Source of the DNA: Pedobacter namyangjuensis
GTDB lineage: Bacteria > Bacteroidota > Bacteroidia > Sphingobacteriales > Sphingobacteriaceae
Reading direction: 5' to 3'
Assembly: GCF_003313325.1 (NCBI RefSeq)
Contig: NZ_QMHQ01000003.1
Location: forward strand, 414,662-478,661
Length of the DNA: 64,000 nucleotides
This document shows, piece after piece, positions 42,217 through 49,922 of this stretch; the first letter of the stretch is position 1; the number at the start of each line of letters is the position of its first letter. The notes below the pieces were generated by a model. That model was not told where the DNA came from. It saw only the letters and a program-made list of their open reading frames with translations, and did no database searches. The translations under genes were made by a program, and so were the position numbers.

Positions 42217-42249
42217 TTGACAAGAACTGTGAATCAGTTGACGAACTGG
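42217..42249. promoter_or_regulatory. Candidate direct repeat between S41 peptidase and LytS genes
   Basis: TTGACAAGAACTG (42217-42229) and TTGACGAACTGG (42238-42249) are imperfect direct repeats 21 nt apart, roughly two helical turns. LytTR regulators typically bind two direct repeats with comparable spacing; the adjacent gene pair encodes one. This is inference only. Confidence 0.3.
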
Positions 42250-42359
42250 ATTTTAAAAAGCTTTTAACTTCATGTGTAAAATGCCGGCTTTCGTCAATAA
42301 GATTTGGCCTTTCATGTATTATTATCCCACAATGGTGTTATTTGAGTTATTTTTAGCGG

Positions 42360-43397
42360 ATGAATAATAGATTTAAGTATTTGCATGTAGGGTATTGGAT
42401 ACTGGTTTTAATACAAACCCTAATGGTATCGCTAGGAACCGGAGTATTGGGAACTTCGTTTGATTGGAATTTATTCAGCCGAATTGTTTTACCCGTTAAA
42501 TTCCTTCAGATAGGTTGCTCGGTATTATTTTTCTATACGAATTACCTTTTCCTTATCCCTATTTTTTTAAAGAAAGGAAATCTGGTTAAATATTTAATAG
42601 CTATTATCGTTACTTTAGTTATTTTTTCTCCAATCTATTATTATTTAGAACAGCATCTGTATCCGTTAATTGGGTGGAAAAGTTATGAATTAGACTTAAA
42701 TTTTTGGTTTGCACTGATGATAACTCTGAGCGCTAACTTCGTTAATATATTTTTAGGTTTATTGCTAAGCTATTTGATGGATTGGCGCACAATGAGCGTA
42801 CAGAAGGAACTTGTAGAAAAGGAACAGTTTAAAACCGAGTTAGCTTTCCTAAAATCGCAAATTAATCCGCATTACTTGTTTAACACTATTAATGATATCT
42901 ACGCATTAACCCAACAACAATCTCCCCAAGCACCAAATGCTTTGCTAAAACTTTCAGAGTTGTTAAGGTACATGTTGCGTGAAAGCGACGACCAATTCGT
43001 GCCACTTTCAAAGGAGATTCTGTACTTAGAAAATGTAATCGAACTGCAAAAGATTGGGCAAAAAGGCGCATCTTTTGTAAGTTTTGAGGTGATAGGAGAC
43101 ATAAGCGAACTCAAGTTAGCGCCACTAATTTTAATCAACTTTGTTGAAAACGCCTTTAAACACGGTATATTTAACGATAGAGAGAAACCTATAACCTTAT
43201 TAATTATTGTAGATAAACATCGGCTTAATTTTCAAATCATTAACCAAATAAACCAATTTAAAAAAGATAAAACGGGTGGAATTGGATTGACAAACGTAAA
43301 ACGACGACTATCTTTAATTTATCCAGAGAAACACTCGTTAACTATTAATCAGCTTAATAACGAATTTATCGTAAACTTAACTATCGACCTTTTATGA
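42360..43397 (+). CDS. LytS-type sensor histidine kinase
   Basis: A 345-aa membrane kinase of the His_kinase (PF06580) family. Four membrane helices (about residues 8-28, 42-64, 76-96 and 118-140) precede the phosphoacceptor segment LAFLKSQINPHYLFNTINDIYAL (His about residue 175) and an ATPase domain with LINFVENAFKHGIF (N box) and GGIGLTNVKRRL (G box). It passes phosphate to the overlapping response regulator. No extracellular sensor domain is seen. Frame overlap with the next gene is 4 nt (ATGA). Confidence 0.92.
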   Translation: MNNRFKYLHVGYWILVLIQTLMVSLGTGVLGTSFDWNLFSRIVLPVKFLQIGCSVLFFYTNYLFLIPIFLKKGNLVKYLIAIIVTLVIFSPIYYYLEQHLYPLIGWKSYELDLNFWFALMITLSANFVNIFLGLLLSYLMDWRTMSVQKELVEKEQFKTELAFLKSQINPHYLFNTINDIYALTQQQSPQAPNALLKLSELLRYMLRESDDQFVPLSKEILYLENVIELQKIGQKGASFVSFEVIGDISELKLAPLILINFVENAFKHGIFNDREKPITLLIIVDKHRLNFQIINQINQFKKDKTGGIGLTNVKRRLSLIYPEKHSLTINQLNNEFIVNLTIDLL

Positions 43398-44110
43398 TTA
43401 GATGTATTGTTGTAGATGATAAACCTTTGGCTATAGATGTACTAAAACACTACATAGATAAGGTTGGCTTTTTAGAACTCTGTTTCACCACAACAAATCC
43501 ACTGGAGGGTTTAGATAAAATTTTGCAAGGAGGAATTGATTTAGTTTTCCTCGATATCCAGATGCCAGAATTAACCGGACTTCAATTTGTAAAAATTGTA
43601 AAAGACAGATGCAAGGTTGTTTTTACTACAGCGTATGCAGAATTCGCTTTAGAAGGATTTGAAAATGATGCAATAGACTACCTTCTTAAACCCATTTCTT
43701 TCGAAAGATTTTATAAAGCTGCCGAAAAAGCACAATTTGTAATAAATGCACTAAAAAAACCTATTAAAAGCGATGACTTAATTGTTGCAGAAAAAGAAGT
43801 GCCTTACATTTTTGTTAAAACCGAATATAAACTGGTAAAAATAAATACAGCTGAAATTCTATATGTAGAAGCTATGCAAAACTACGTGACTATTCATACT
43901 ACAAACGAAAAAATAATTACGTTGCAAACGATGAAAAAAACCGAGGAGCAACTTCCTTCATCGCAATTTGTTAGAATTCACAAGTCTTTTATTGTATCAA
44001 TTGGAAAAATACATAGCATCGAAAGAAATCGTATTCAAATTGCTAATCAAAATATTGCGTTAGGCGAATCTTACCGAGAAGCATTTTACAACGCAATTAA
44101 TAAAGATTAA
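43394..44110 (+). CDS. LytTR family response regulator
   Basis: A 238-aa regulator: receiver domain (residues 1-118) with acidic pair VDDKP, phosphoacceptor Asp in LVFLDIQMPELTG, and Lys in YLLKPISFERF; then a LytTR DNA-binding domain (about 135-238), NTAEILYVEAMQNYVTIHT and FVRIHKSFIVSIGKI. Coupled to the LytS kinase by a 4-nt overlap. Its target promoters are unknown; the neighbouring S41 peptidase region is a candidate. Its TAA overlaps the TAA of the opposite gene in TTAA. Confidence 0.95.
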   Translation: MIRCIVVDDKPLAIDVLKHYIDKVGFLELCFTTTNPLEGLDKILQGGIDLVFLDIQMPELTGLQFVKIVKDRCKVVFTTAYAEFALEGFENDAIDYLLKPISFERFYKAAEKAQFVINALKKPIKSDDLIVAEKEVPYIFVKTEYKLVKINTAEILYVEAMQNYVTIHTTNEKIITLQTMKKTEEQLPSSQFVRIHKSFIVSIGKIHSIERNRIQIANQNIALGESYREAFYNAINKD

Positions 44111-44298
44111 GCTAACTGAACATTTATCGCCTTGTTTTTATTTTTTTCAAAAACTACATCAAACTTAACCTCATCTAACATCTCTACCGCATGAGGACAG
44201 TCGGCCTTTAGAAAACCATACTCGATATTTGTTGTATTGTCTTTTATATTACCAGTTTGCTTAATAGTATTGAAGCTAATCACTACACCGTATTTCAT
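44107..44298 (-). CDS. Divergent cold-shock-domain-like protein
   Basis: A 63-aa protein fitting the cold-shock domain along its length: KYGVVISFNTIKQTGNIK, YGFLKADCPHAVEMLDEVKFDVVFEKNKNKAINVQ. The usual aromatic RNA-binding motifs are altered (KQTGNI in place of KGYGFI, and no VFVH), so nucleic-acid binding may differ or be lost. Convergent with the LytTR regulator, with stop codons sharing two bases. Family match is moderate because the motif is degenerate. Confidence 0.7.
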   Translation of the reverse strand: MKYGVVISFNTIKQTGNIKDNTTNIEYGFLKADCPHAVEMLDEVKFDVVFEKNKNKAINVQLA

Positions 44299-44502
44299 AA
44301 TTATTTTTTTAATGTGCTGTAAGATAGTTAATAATAATTGAGCAGGGCTGATTTAAATTTTCCGTTCAAAAAAAGGATACTAGGATAAAATTTACGACTT
44401 TATTTTTCCACATTTTTTAGTAACCGGTTAAAATTCAGTTAAAATCTAACTTTAAACGTTTTAAACCTACTTTTTGCCCTAGACCTGCAAAAACCTCTTA
44501 AA

Positions 44503-44533
44503 TTTGATAATTTGGCACATTTCTTTACATTTG
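44503..44533 (+). promoter_or_regulatory. Full -33/-7 promoter of the lysine aminotransferase gene
   Basis: TTTG (44503-44506), 19-nt spacer, TACATTTG (44526-44533): a complete match to the Bacteroidota vegetative promoter (TTTG / TAnnTTTG). Transcription should start at about 44538, 17 nt before the ATG. It excludes a TTG start at 44504. Confidence 0.75.
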
Positions 44534-44554
44534 AAAATACCAAATTATGAAAAT

Positions 44555-45886
44555 ATGTATAAACTTAGTGTATCGCCAGAGCAAGTTAACCAAACGCTTA
44601 AACAACACATTTTAGCCGATGGGTTTGACTTGACTTATGACATGGAGAAAAGTAAAGGTGCTTATATTTACGATTCGAAATATAACCGCAACCTGCTTGA
44701 TTTTTTCACTTGCTTTGCTTCTGTTCCTTTGGGTTATAATCACCCAAAAATGATAAATGACGAAAATTTTAAGCATAACCTATTATTGGCTGCAATGGCC
44801 AATCCATCAAATTCTGATGTTTACACACAACAATACGCAGAGTTTGTAAGTACTTTCTCAAAAGTCGGTATTCCGAGTTATTTGCCGCATGCATTTTTTA
44901 TTGCTGGTGGCGCATTGGCTGTAGAAAATGCGATTAAAGTAGCCATGGACTGGAAAGTTCAGAAAAATTTTGCAAAAGGATATACCGAAGAGAAAGGTTT
45001 TAAGGTTTTACACTTCGAAAAAGCTTTCCACGGTCGTTCTGGCTACACGCTTAGCTTAACCAATACTTTGCCAGATAAAACCAAATGGTTTGCAAAATTC
45101 GATTGGCCTCGTGTAAGTATCCCTCAAACTAAATTCCCTTTAGAAAACGAAAATCTTTCATCGGCAATTGAAAGCGAAGAACTGTCCATTGCACAAATTA
45201 AAAAGGCTTTTGCCGAAAACAAGGATGAAATTTGTGCCATTATTATAGAGCCAATTCAGTCAGAAGGTGGCGATAATCATTTACGTGAAGAATTTTTAAT
45301 TCAGCTTCGCCAACTGGCAGATGAAAATGAAGCTTTTTTGATATTTGACGAAGTACAGACTGGGGTTGGTTTAACCGGAAAATTCTGGTGCCACCAACAT
45401 TTTAGTGAAAAAGCAAGACCAGATATTGTAGCATTCGGTAAAAAAATGCAAGTATGTGGTATTTTAGTAGGCAACAAAGTTGATGAGATTGAGAATAACG
45501 TTTTCAATGTTCCTTCTAGAATAAACTCAACCTGGGGAGGAAATTTGGTAGACATGGTAAGATCTACCCAGATTTTAAATATCGTACACGAAGACAGACT
45601 TTGCGAAAATGCTGCTGAAGTTGGTAGCTATTTACAACAGAACCTTGCAGAACTTGCGAAAAAATACGATAAAATGAGCAATGTTCGTGGTCGTGGCTTA
45701 TTAACCGCATTCGACTTCCCAAATAAAGAAATGCGTAATGCTTTTGTGCAAAAAGGAGTTGAACATAATGTGATGTTTTTAGGCTGTGGTAACCAGACTA
45801 TCCGTTTCCGCCCTGCGTTGTGCATAGAAAAACAACACATAGATTTAGGTTTAGAAGTGATGGAAAAAATCCTGCCAACACTTTAA
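44555..45886 (+). CDS. lat: L-lysine 6-transaminase
   Basis: A 443-aa class III PLP aminotransferase, transferring the epsilon-amino group of lysine to 2-oxoglutarate, giving 2-aminoadipate semialdehyde (which cyclises to piperideine-6-carboxylate). LAT-specific segments: PIQSEGGDNHLREEF (about 252-266), FDEVQTGVGLTGKFW and FGKKMQVCG with the PLP Lys; HAFFIAGGALAVENAIKVA. The long promoter region and strong intrinsic terminator suggest a single-gene transcript. It probably starts lysine catabolism; a glutaryl-CoA dehydrogenase-like gene lies convergently nearby. Confidence 0.9.
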   Translation: MYKLSVSPEQVNQTLKQHILADGFDLTYDMEKSKGAYIYDSKYNRNLLDFFTCFASVPLGYNHPKMINDENFKHNLLLAAMANPSNSDVYTQQYAEFVSTFSKVGIPSYLPHAFFIAGGALAVENAIKVAMDWKVQKNFAKGYTEEKGFKVLHFEKAFHGRSGYTLSLTNTLPDKTKWFAKFDWPRVSIPQTKFPLENENLSSAIESEELSIAQIKKAFAENKDEICAIIIEPIQSEGGDNHLREEFLIQLRQLADENEAFLIFDEVQTGVGLTGKFWCHQHFSEKARPDIVAFGKKMQVCGILVGNKVDEIENNVFNVPSRINSTWGGNLVDMVRSTQILNIVHEDRLCENAAEVGSYLQQNLAELAKKYDKMSNVRGRGLLTAFDFPNKEMRNAFVQKGVEHNVMFLGCGNQTIRFRPALCIEKQHIDLGLEVMEKILPTL

Positions 45887-45907
45887 CTGCAAACCCCTAA
45901 TTATCAA

Positions 45908-45937
45908 AACTGCCCGCCAAAAACGGGCAGTTTTTTT
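45908..45937 (+). terminator. Terminator of lat
   Basis: AACTGCCCG pairs with CGGGCAGTT around a CCAAAAA-type loop, then a T-run to 45937; a strong intrinsic terminator 21 nt after the lat stop codon. Confidence 0.9.
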
Positions 45938-46009
45938 ATGCCGTTTTTTACGATAAAGAGACTTTATAATTTAGGTAATAAGCTAAATTGCGTTGACAAT
46001 TCTATCGCT

Positions 46010-46414
46010 ATGCGTAATAAAAAACAAACACTTCTTTTAGTAGTTATTATAATTTTTCTTACCGGATGGATGCTAAAAGATACTTTTAGTCAATCTGGCG
46101 TTGAGGGTTTGAAGGGTGGTTTTAAGGAGGTTGCCCAATATAGAAATGAAAATAATACCGGCCCAATACAACGCATTTATGCAGTAACAGTTGCAGATAC
46201 AGCAATTGCAGAATTAGTGGATTATGGGAATTTAATGCCTCATACCAAATATGGCAATACCAAAGTCTATTATTTTTTAGCCAAAGGCGATGTTCCGCTT
46301 ACATTAACTCCCGGCGATATTAATTTCGAAGCAAAGTATAACGCCAATTGTTTTGCGCTATACGAGAAAAGCGCCATGGGAAATTTCGGCGTACTAAAAC
46401 ATCCCTTTAAATAA
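46010..46414 (+). CDS. Membrane-anchored protein of unknown function
   Basis: A 134-aa protein starting MRNKKQTLLLVVIIIFLTGWML, a single N-terminal anchor, then a soluble domain (NTGPIQRIYAVTVADTAIAELVDYGNLMPHTKYGNTKVYYF at about 53-93). The family is unknown to me. A frame-open ATG at 45938 is in the terminator's flank; the signal-anchor ATG at 46010 is preferred. It ends 6 nt before the convergent acyl-CoA dehydrogenase stop. Confidence 0.7.
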   Translation: MRNKKQTLLLVVIIIFLTGWMLKDTFSQSGVEGLKGGFKEVAQYRNENNTGPIQRIYAVTVADTAIAELVDYGNLMPHTKYGNTKVYYFLAKGDVPLTLTPGDINFEAKYNANCFALYEKSAMGNFGVLKHPFK

Positions 46415-46420
46415 AACAAG

Positions 46421-47782
46421 CTAAACAAACGCAGAAAATCCGGTTATTGCTCTTCCAACTATCAGTGTATTAATTTCTTTAGTGCCTTCATAAGAATAAA
46501 TTGCCTCAGCGTCGGCAACAAAACGAGCTACATTATATTCTAGCAATATTCCGTTTCCGCCCATAACTTCCCTTGCTTTGCTAACCACGTCTCGGGTACG
46601 TAAAGAACAAAAAACTTTTGCCAATGAAGCATGTTCATCTTTTAATAAACCTTGATCTTGTAACTGAGACAATCTGAAACACAACGTTTGCATCGCCGTT
46701 AAATTTGACAACATCTCTACCAAGTGATTTTGAATTAATTGAAACGACGCAATCGGTTTGCCGAATTGTTTTCTTGTTCGAGTGTAATCTAGCGCATTTT
46801 CATAAGCTCCACGAGCACAACCAACCGCTTGCCAAGCTACGCCGGCTCTAGTCATCTGTAGTACTTTGGCAGTGTCTTTAAATGAATTTGCATTTTGCAA
46901 ACGGTCTACCTCTTCTACTTCGCAATTCGTTAATGTTATAATTCCATTTTGCACAATGCGCAAAGCCATTTTGTCTTGCATCTTTTCAACGGCAAAACCA
47001 GGGTTATCTTTTTTAACTATAAATCCCTTTACTTCTCCGTCGTCTTCACTTCTTGCCCAGATAACGAGAATGTCTGCAAAGGTTGCATTTCCAATCCACT
47101 TTTTTTGGCCATTCAAAATCCATTTATCACCAACTTTCTTGCACGTTGTTGTTAATCCACCTGCAGCCGCCGATCCTACTTCCGGTTCTGTTAAACCAAA
47201 AGCTCCTATAATTTTAAATTGTTGCATTAAGGGTAGCCACTTCTCTTTTTGCTCCTCTGATCCGCATAAATAGATAGAACCCATTGCTAAACCACTTTGT
47301 ACACCGAAAAATGTTGATATTGAAGTGTCAATCCTAGCCATTTCCATAGCTAAAATTCCTTCCATTAAATTAGATTTACCGGGGCAGCCGTAACCTTTGT
47401 AGGTTAATCCGCAAATATTTAACTCAGCAAGCTTTGGTATTATTTCATGAGGAAATTCAGCCCTATTCCAATAGTGATTAACAATTGGCTTAACTTCTTT
47501 TTCTAGAAAAGCTCTAACTTTAAGTTGCAATTCGCGATCCTCGTCGTTTAAAGCCTCATCTCCTAAATGATAAAAATCGCCTTCAATTGGTGGCAACTCT
47601 TTCTTTTTACCTGAGCCACCCATCATTTTCATCATTCCTGAGATTTGTTTATCATCAAGACTAGAAATCGTTTCTACCATTTTTGGCAAATCAACTTTTT
47701 TAGACAATGCTTCTAACTTAGCAAAGTCTACATGTTTAAAAAGCTGATATGCATTTTTTAGAGCGGAAAATATATTTGCCAT
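46421..47782 (-). CDS. Acyl-CoA dehydrogenase, glutaryl-CoA dehydrogenase-like
   Basis: A 453-aa flavoprotein with an unusual N-terminal extension of about 70 residues rich in Lys/Met (MMKMMGGSGKKKELPPIEGD). FAD-binding FGLTEPEVGSAAAGG, IGNATFADILVIWAR, and the C-terminal catalytic-base segment AEAIYSYEGTKEINTLIVGRAITG (Glu of YEGT). The tail IVGRAITGFSAF is typical of glutaryl-CoA dehydrogenase-type members, so a lysine/glutarate role is plausible but not certain. Start at 47782 gives MANIFSALKN. Confidence 0.85.
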   Translation of the reverse strand: MANIFSALKNAYQLFKHVDFAKLEALSKKVDLPKMVETISSLDDKQISGMMKMMGGSGKKKELPPIEGDFYHLGDEALNDEDRELQLKVRAFLEKEVKPIVNHYWNRAEFPHEIIPKLAELNICGLTYKGYGCPGKSNLMEGILAMEMARIDTSISTFFGVQSGLAMGSIYLCGSEEQKEKWLPLMQQFKIIGAFGLTEPEVGSAAAGGLTTTCKKVGDKWILNGQKKWIGNATFADILVIWARSEDDGEVKGFIVKKDNPGFAVEKMQDKMALRIVQNGIITLTNCEVEEVDRLQNANSFKDTAKVLQMTRAGVAWQAVGCARGAYENALDYTRTRKQFGKPIASFQLIQNHLVEMLSNLTAMQTLCFRLSQLQDQGLLKDEHASLAKVFCSLRTRDVVSKAREVMGGNGILLEYNVARFVADAEAIYSYEGTKEINTLIVGRAITGFSAFV

Positions 47783-47902
47783 ATTATTCGTTTTTAGAAT
47801 AACAAAAAGCAAAGTGGTTTTGTTGGCTAGGAATAAGCCTTACAGCTGCAAATTATAAAGCGCACTTAGAATTATAGGGCAACGCAATCAATTCCGAGTA
47901 AA

Positions 47903-48619
47903 TTATTTTAGGTCGAAAAGATTGTTTATGCCTAAAAGCTTCCTACTGGTAAAACCTTCGCCGTATTTTGCGCCAATATCTTTACCAAATTCTCTAGCTC
48001 TTCCAATAACAGATTCTAAAAATGCCGGTGTAGAAATATAGGTTTGGGGTTCATCCGTATTAGGACTGTCAAATTGAGTTTTAAAAGCCTTTATAGATTC
48101 TATTTTCGTATCCATATGCTCAGAAATATCTACAATGATATCCGGTTTAATATATCTATCTTGAATGTATTGCAAAACCAATCTTGGTCTCCACTCCGTT
48201 TGCGCTATTCCATCTAATTGCGTTTCAATTCTTCGCAAACCAGAAAGGAAAATGGCGTCGTTAGCTAAATCTCCCGCCCTACCATGATCTGGATGACGAT
48301 CATGCAATGCATTGGTTAAAATTATTTCTGGTTGGTATTTGCGTACCATTTTTATCAGCTGCAATTGGTGTTCTTCATTATTTTGAAAAAAACCGTCTTT
48401 CATGCATAAGTTCTCACGGGCGTGCAAGCCTAAAATTTTAGCGGATGTAGCAGCTTCTTCGTCACGTATTTCGGCACTTCCTCTGGTACCTAGTTCACCT
48501 CTGGTAAAATCTACAATTCCAACTTTTTTGCCATCGGCTATGTGTTTTAAAATCGTTCCAGAACAACCTAACTCTGCATCATCTGGATGTACGGCAAAAA
48601 CTAATATATCTAACTTCAT
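47903..48619 (-). CDS. bshB1: Bacillithiol biosynthesis deacetylase BshB1
   Basis: A 238-aa LmbE-like zinc deacetylase that removes acetyl from GlcNAc-malate in bacillithiol synthesis. Zinc site AVHPDDAELGCSGT (HPDD, residues 10-13) and the third His in NALHDRHPDHGRAGDL; the TIGR BshB1 signature DFTRGELGTRGSAEIRDEEA is clear. It sits downstream of glutathione peroxidase and a DUF4294 gene on the same strand. Bacillithiol is the low-molecular-weight thiol of many Bacteroidota. Confidence 0.93.
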   Translation of the reverse strand: MKLDILVFAVHPDDAELGCSGTILKHIADGKKVGIVDFTRGELGTRGSAEIRDEEAATSAKILGLHARENLCMKDGFFQNNEEHQLQLIKMVRKYQPEIILTNALHDRHPDHGRAGDLANDAIFLSGLRRIETQLDGIAQTEWRPRLVLQYIQDRYIKPDIIVDISEHMDTKIESIKAFKTQFDSPNTDEPQTYISTPAFLESVIGRAREFGKDIGAKYGEGFTSRKLLGINNLFDLK

Positions 48620-48685
48620 GTATTTTTAATTTGGGAACGAGATTTTGAATTCAGAAAAAATATTCAGTCATTCAAATTTCACACA

Positions 48686-49189
48686 CTATTTACTATCCAG
48701 CAAGCGCTGTACTTTCTTTTTAACTTTTGATGAATTAGGTTTAGTAAAAGAGTAAAAGTAATCTACTACTTCGCCATCAGCATTAATCAGATATTTATGA
48801 AAATTCCATTTTGGAGTGGAATTTAAATTACCGTTTAACTTTTTCTGACTTAAAAACTTGAACAAGGGATGAGCATGCTCGCCTCTAACCATAATTTTTT
48901 CGAACATAGGAAACTGAACGCCAAAATTCACTTCGCAAAATTCGTTTATCGCCGCTCCCTCTAAAGGCTCTTGTCTTCCAAAATCGTTTGATGGAAATCC
49001 CAAAACTTCAAAACCTTTTTCGGCATATTCTTCTCTTAATTCTTGCAACTCCTTTAGTTGTGGCGTAAAACCGCATCCAGAAGCTGTGTTTACAACCAAA
49101 AGCACCTTGCCTTTGTAATCAGACAATGTTTTCTCCTTTCCATTTAAAAGCTTAACCTTAAATGGATATATGTTTTTCGTAGAATTCAT
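48686..49189 (-). CDS. Glutathione peroxidase family protein
   Basis: A 167-aa thiol peroxidase: peroxidatic Cys in NTASGCGFTPQLKEL (about residue 39), Gln in FPSNDFGRQEP and Trp in TPKWNFHKYLI complete the catalytic triad. There is no signal peptide. Bacterial members of this type are mostly thioredoxin-dependent; with bshB1 beside it, bacillithiol or thioredoxin is the likelier reductant than glutathione (inference). It starts 5 nt downstream of the DUF4294 gene. Confidence 0.9.
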   Translation of the reverse strand: MNSTKNIYPFKVKLLNGKEKTLSDYKGKVLLVVNTASGCGFTPQLKELQELREEYAEKGFEVLGFPSNDFGRQEPLEGAAINEFCEVNFGVQFPMFEKIMVRGEHAHPLFKFLSQKKLNGNLNSTPKWNFHKYLINADGEVVDYFYSFTKPNSSKVKKKVQRLLDSK

Positions 49190-49194
49190 TTATT

Positions 49195-49812
49195 TTATTG
49201 ATAATAACCCGAGCTTACAATAATAGACTCTATGTCTCTTTCTTGTGCCACATTATAGCCATTTTTTAAATTATGACCAACAACTCGTGCTACCAGTTGG
49301 TAAGAAAACGCTGCAAAACCGCCCTTGGTTTGCTTTACAATATCGTAAGTAGTGCGCCCAACCTCTCTATCAATTAATTTAGTTAAGATCTGTCCTTGGG
49401 TAATGGTTAACTCTTTGATTTCTGTGTTAAACATCTGTTTAATCTCAGCATCGCAAGCTTTAACTAATTTTTTTTGTGTTTTTTTGTCAGATACATTTGC
49501 CAAATCTCGCTCTAACTGCTCGTAACGTCTTTTTGCAAACTGCGCATAAGGCATTACTTTTAACACGTTATACCTTAACCTGTTAAATGCAGTTTGCTCT
49601 GCTGCAGAGCGAAATATGCGCTGACCATGTATTACAACTTCTTGAAGTCCTATCCAGGGAATCATGTAGCCATTATCATTATAAGAAGCTACGCGGATGG
49701 TGTCATTTTTGCCCAGCTTTGGCCATATAGGTTCAGCCCCGGTTTCTTGTGCATTTACTGCGTTAGAAACAAGTATGACAATTAACAGAATAAAGAAACG
49801 AGAATATTTCAT
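49195..49812 (-). CDS. DUF4294 family exported protein
   Basis: A 205-aa protein with a signal peptide (MKYSRFFILLIVILVSNAVNAQ), followed by a DUF4294 domain: PWIGLQEVVIHGQRIFRSAAEQTAFNRLRYNVLKVMPYAQFAKRRYEQLE and KLIDREVGRTTYDIVKQTKGGFAAFSYQL are family hallmarks. It is a Bacteroidota-restricted, probably periplasmic protein of unknown function. ATG at 49812 chosen over a TTG six codons earlier; a perfect -7 box (49828-49835) lies 15 nt upstream. First gene of the gpx/bshB1 operon. Confidence 0.9.
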   Translation of the reverse strand: MKYSRFFILLIVILVSNAVNAQETGAEPIWPKLGKNDTIRVASYNDNGYMIPWIGLQEVVIHGQRIFRSAAEQTAFNRLRYNVLKVMPYAQFAKRRYEQLERDLANVSDKKTQKKLVKACDAEIKQMFNTEIKELTITQGQILTKLIDREVGRTTYDIVKQTKGGFAAFSYQLVARVVGHNLKNGYNVAQERDIESIIVSSGYYQ

Positions 49813-49827
49813 AAATTTATGCCAATA

Positions 49828-49835
49828 CAAAGTTA
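49828..49835 (-). promoter_or_regulatory. -7 promoter box for DUF4294-gpx-bshB1
   Basis: TAACTTTG on the minus strand, 8/8 match to TAnnTTTG, 15 nt before the DUF4294 ATG. Confidence 0.55.
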
Positions 49836-49922
49836 CAGCTAATTTTATATATTCGTTTTTAACTATAACCGAATATAATCTTTTATAGCTGAAAATACTA
49901 AATTTTTACCTACAAAAAACAA

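Noticed and set aside
42174..42356. 60-codon frame between the S41 and LytS genes
   Set aside because: The translated sequence has no signal, domain or convincing start context, and it covers the divergent regulatory region.
44504..44554. TTG start for lat at 44504
   Set aside because: It lies in the -33 element of a perfect promoter and would add 17 residues not seen in the family.
46866..47273. 135-codon plus-strand frame opposite the acyl-CoA dehydrogenase
   Set aside because: It is antisense to a well-matched dehydrogenase and has no recognised domain.
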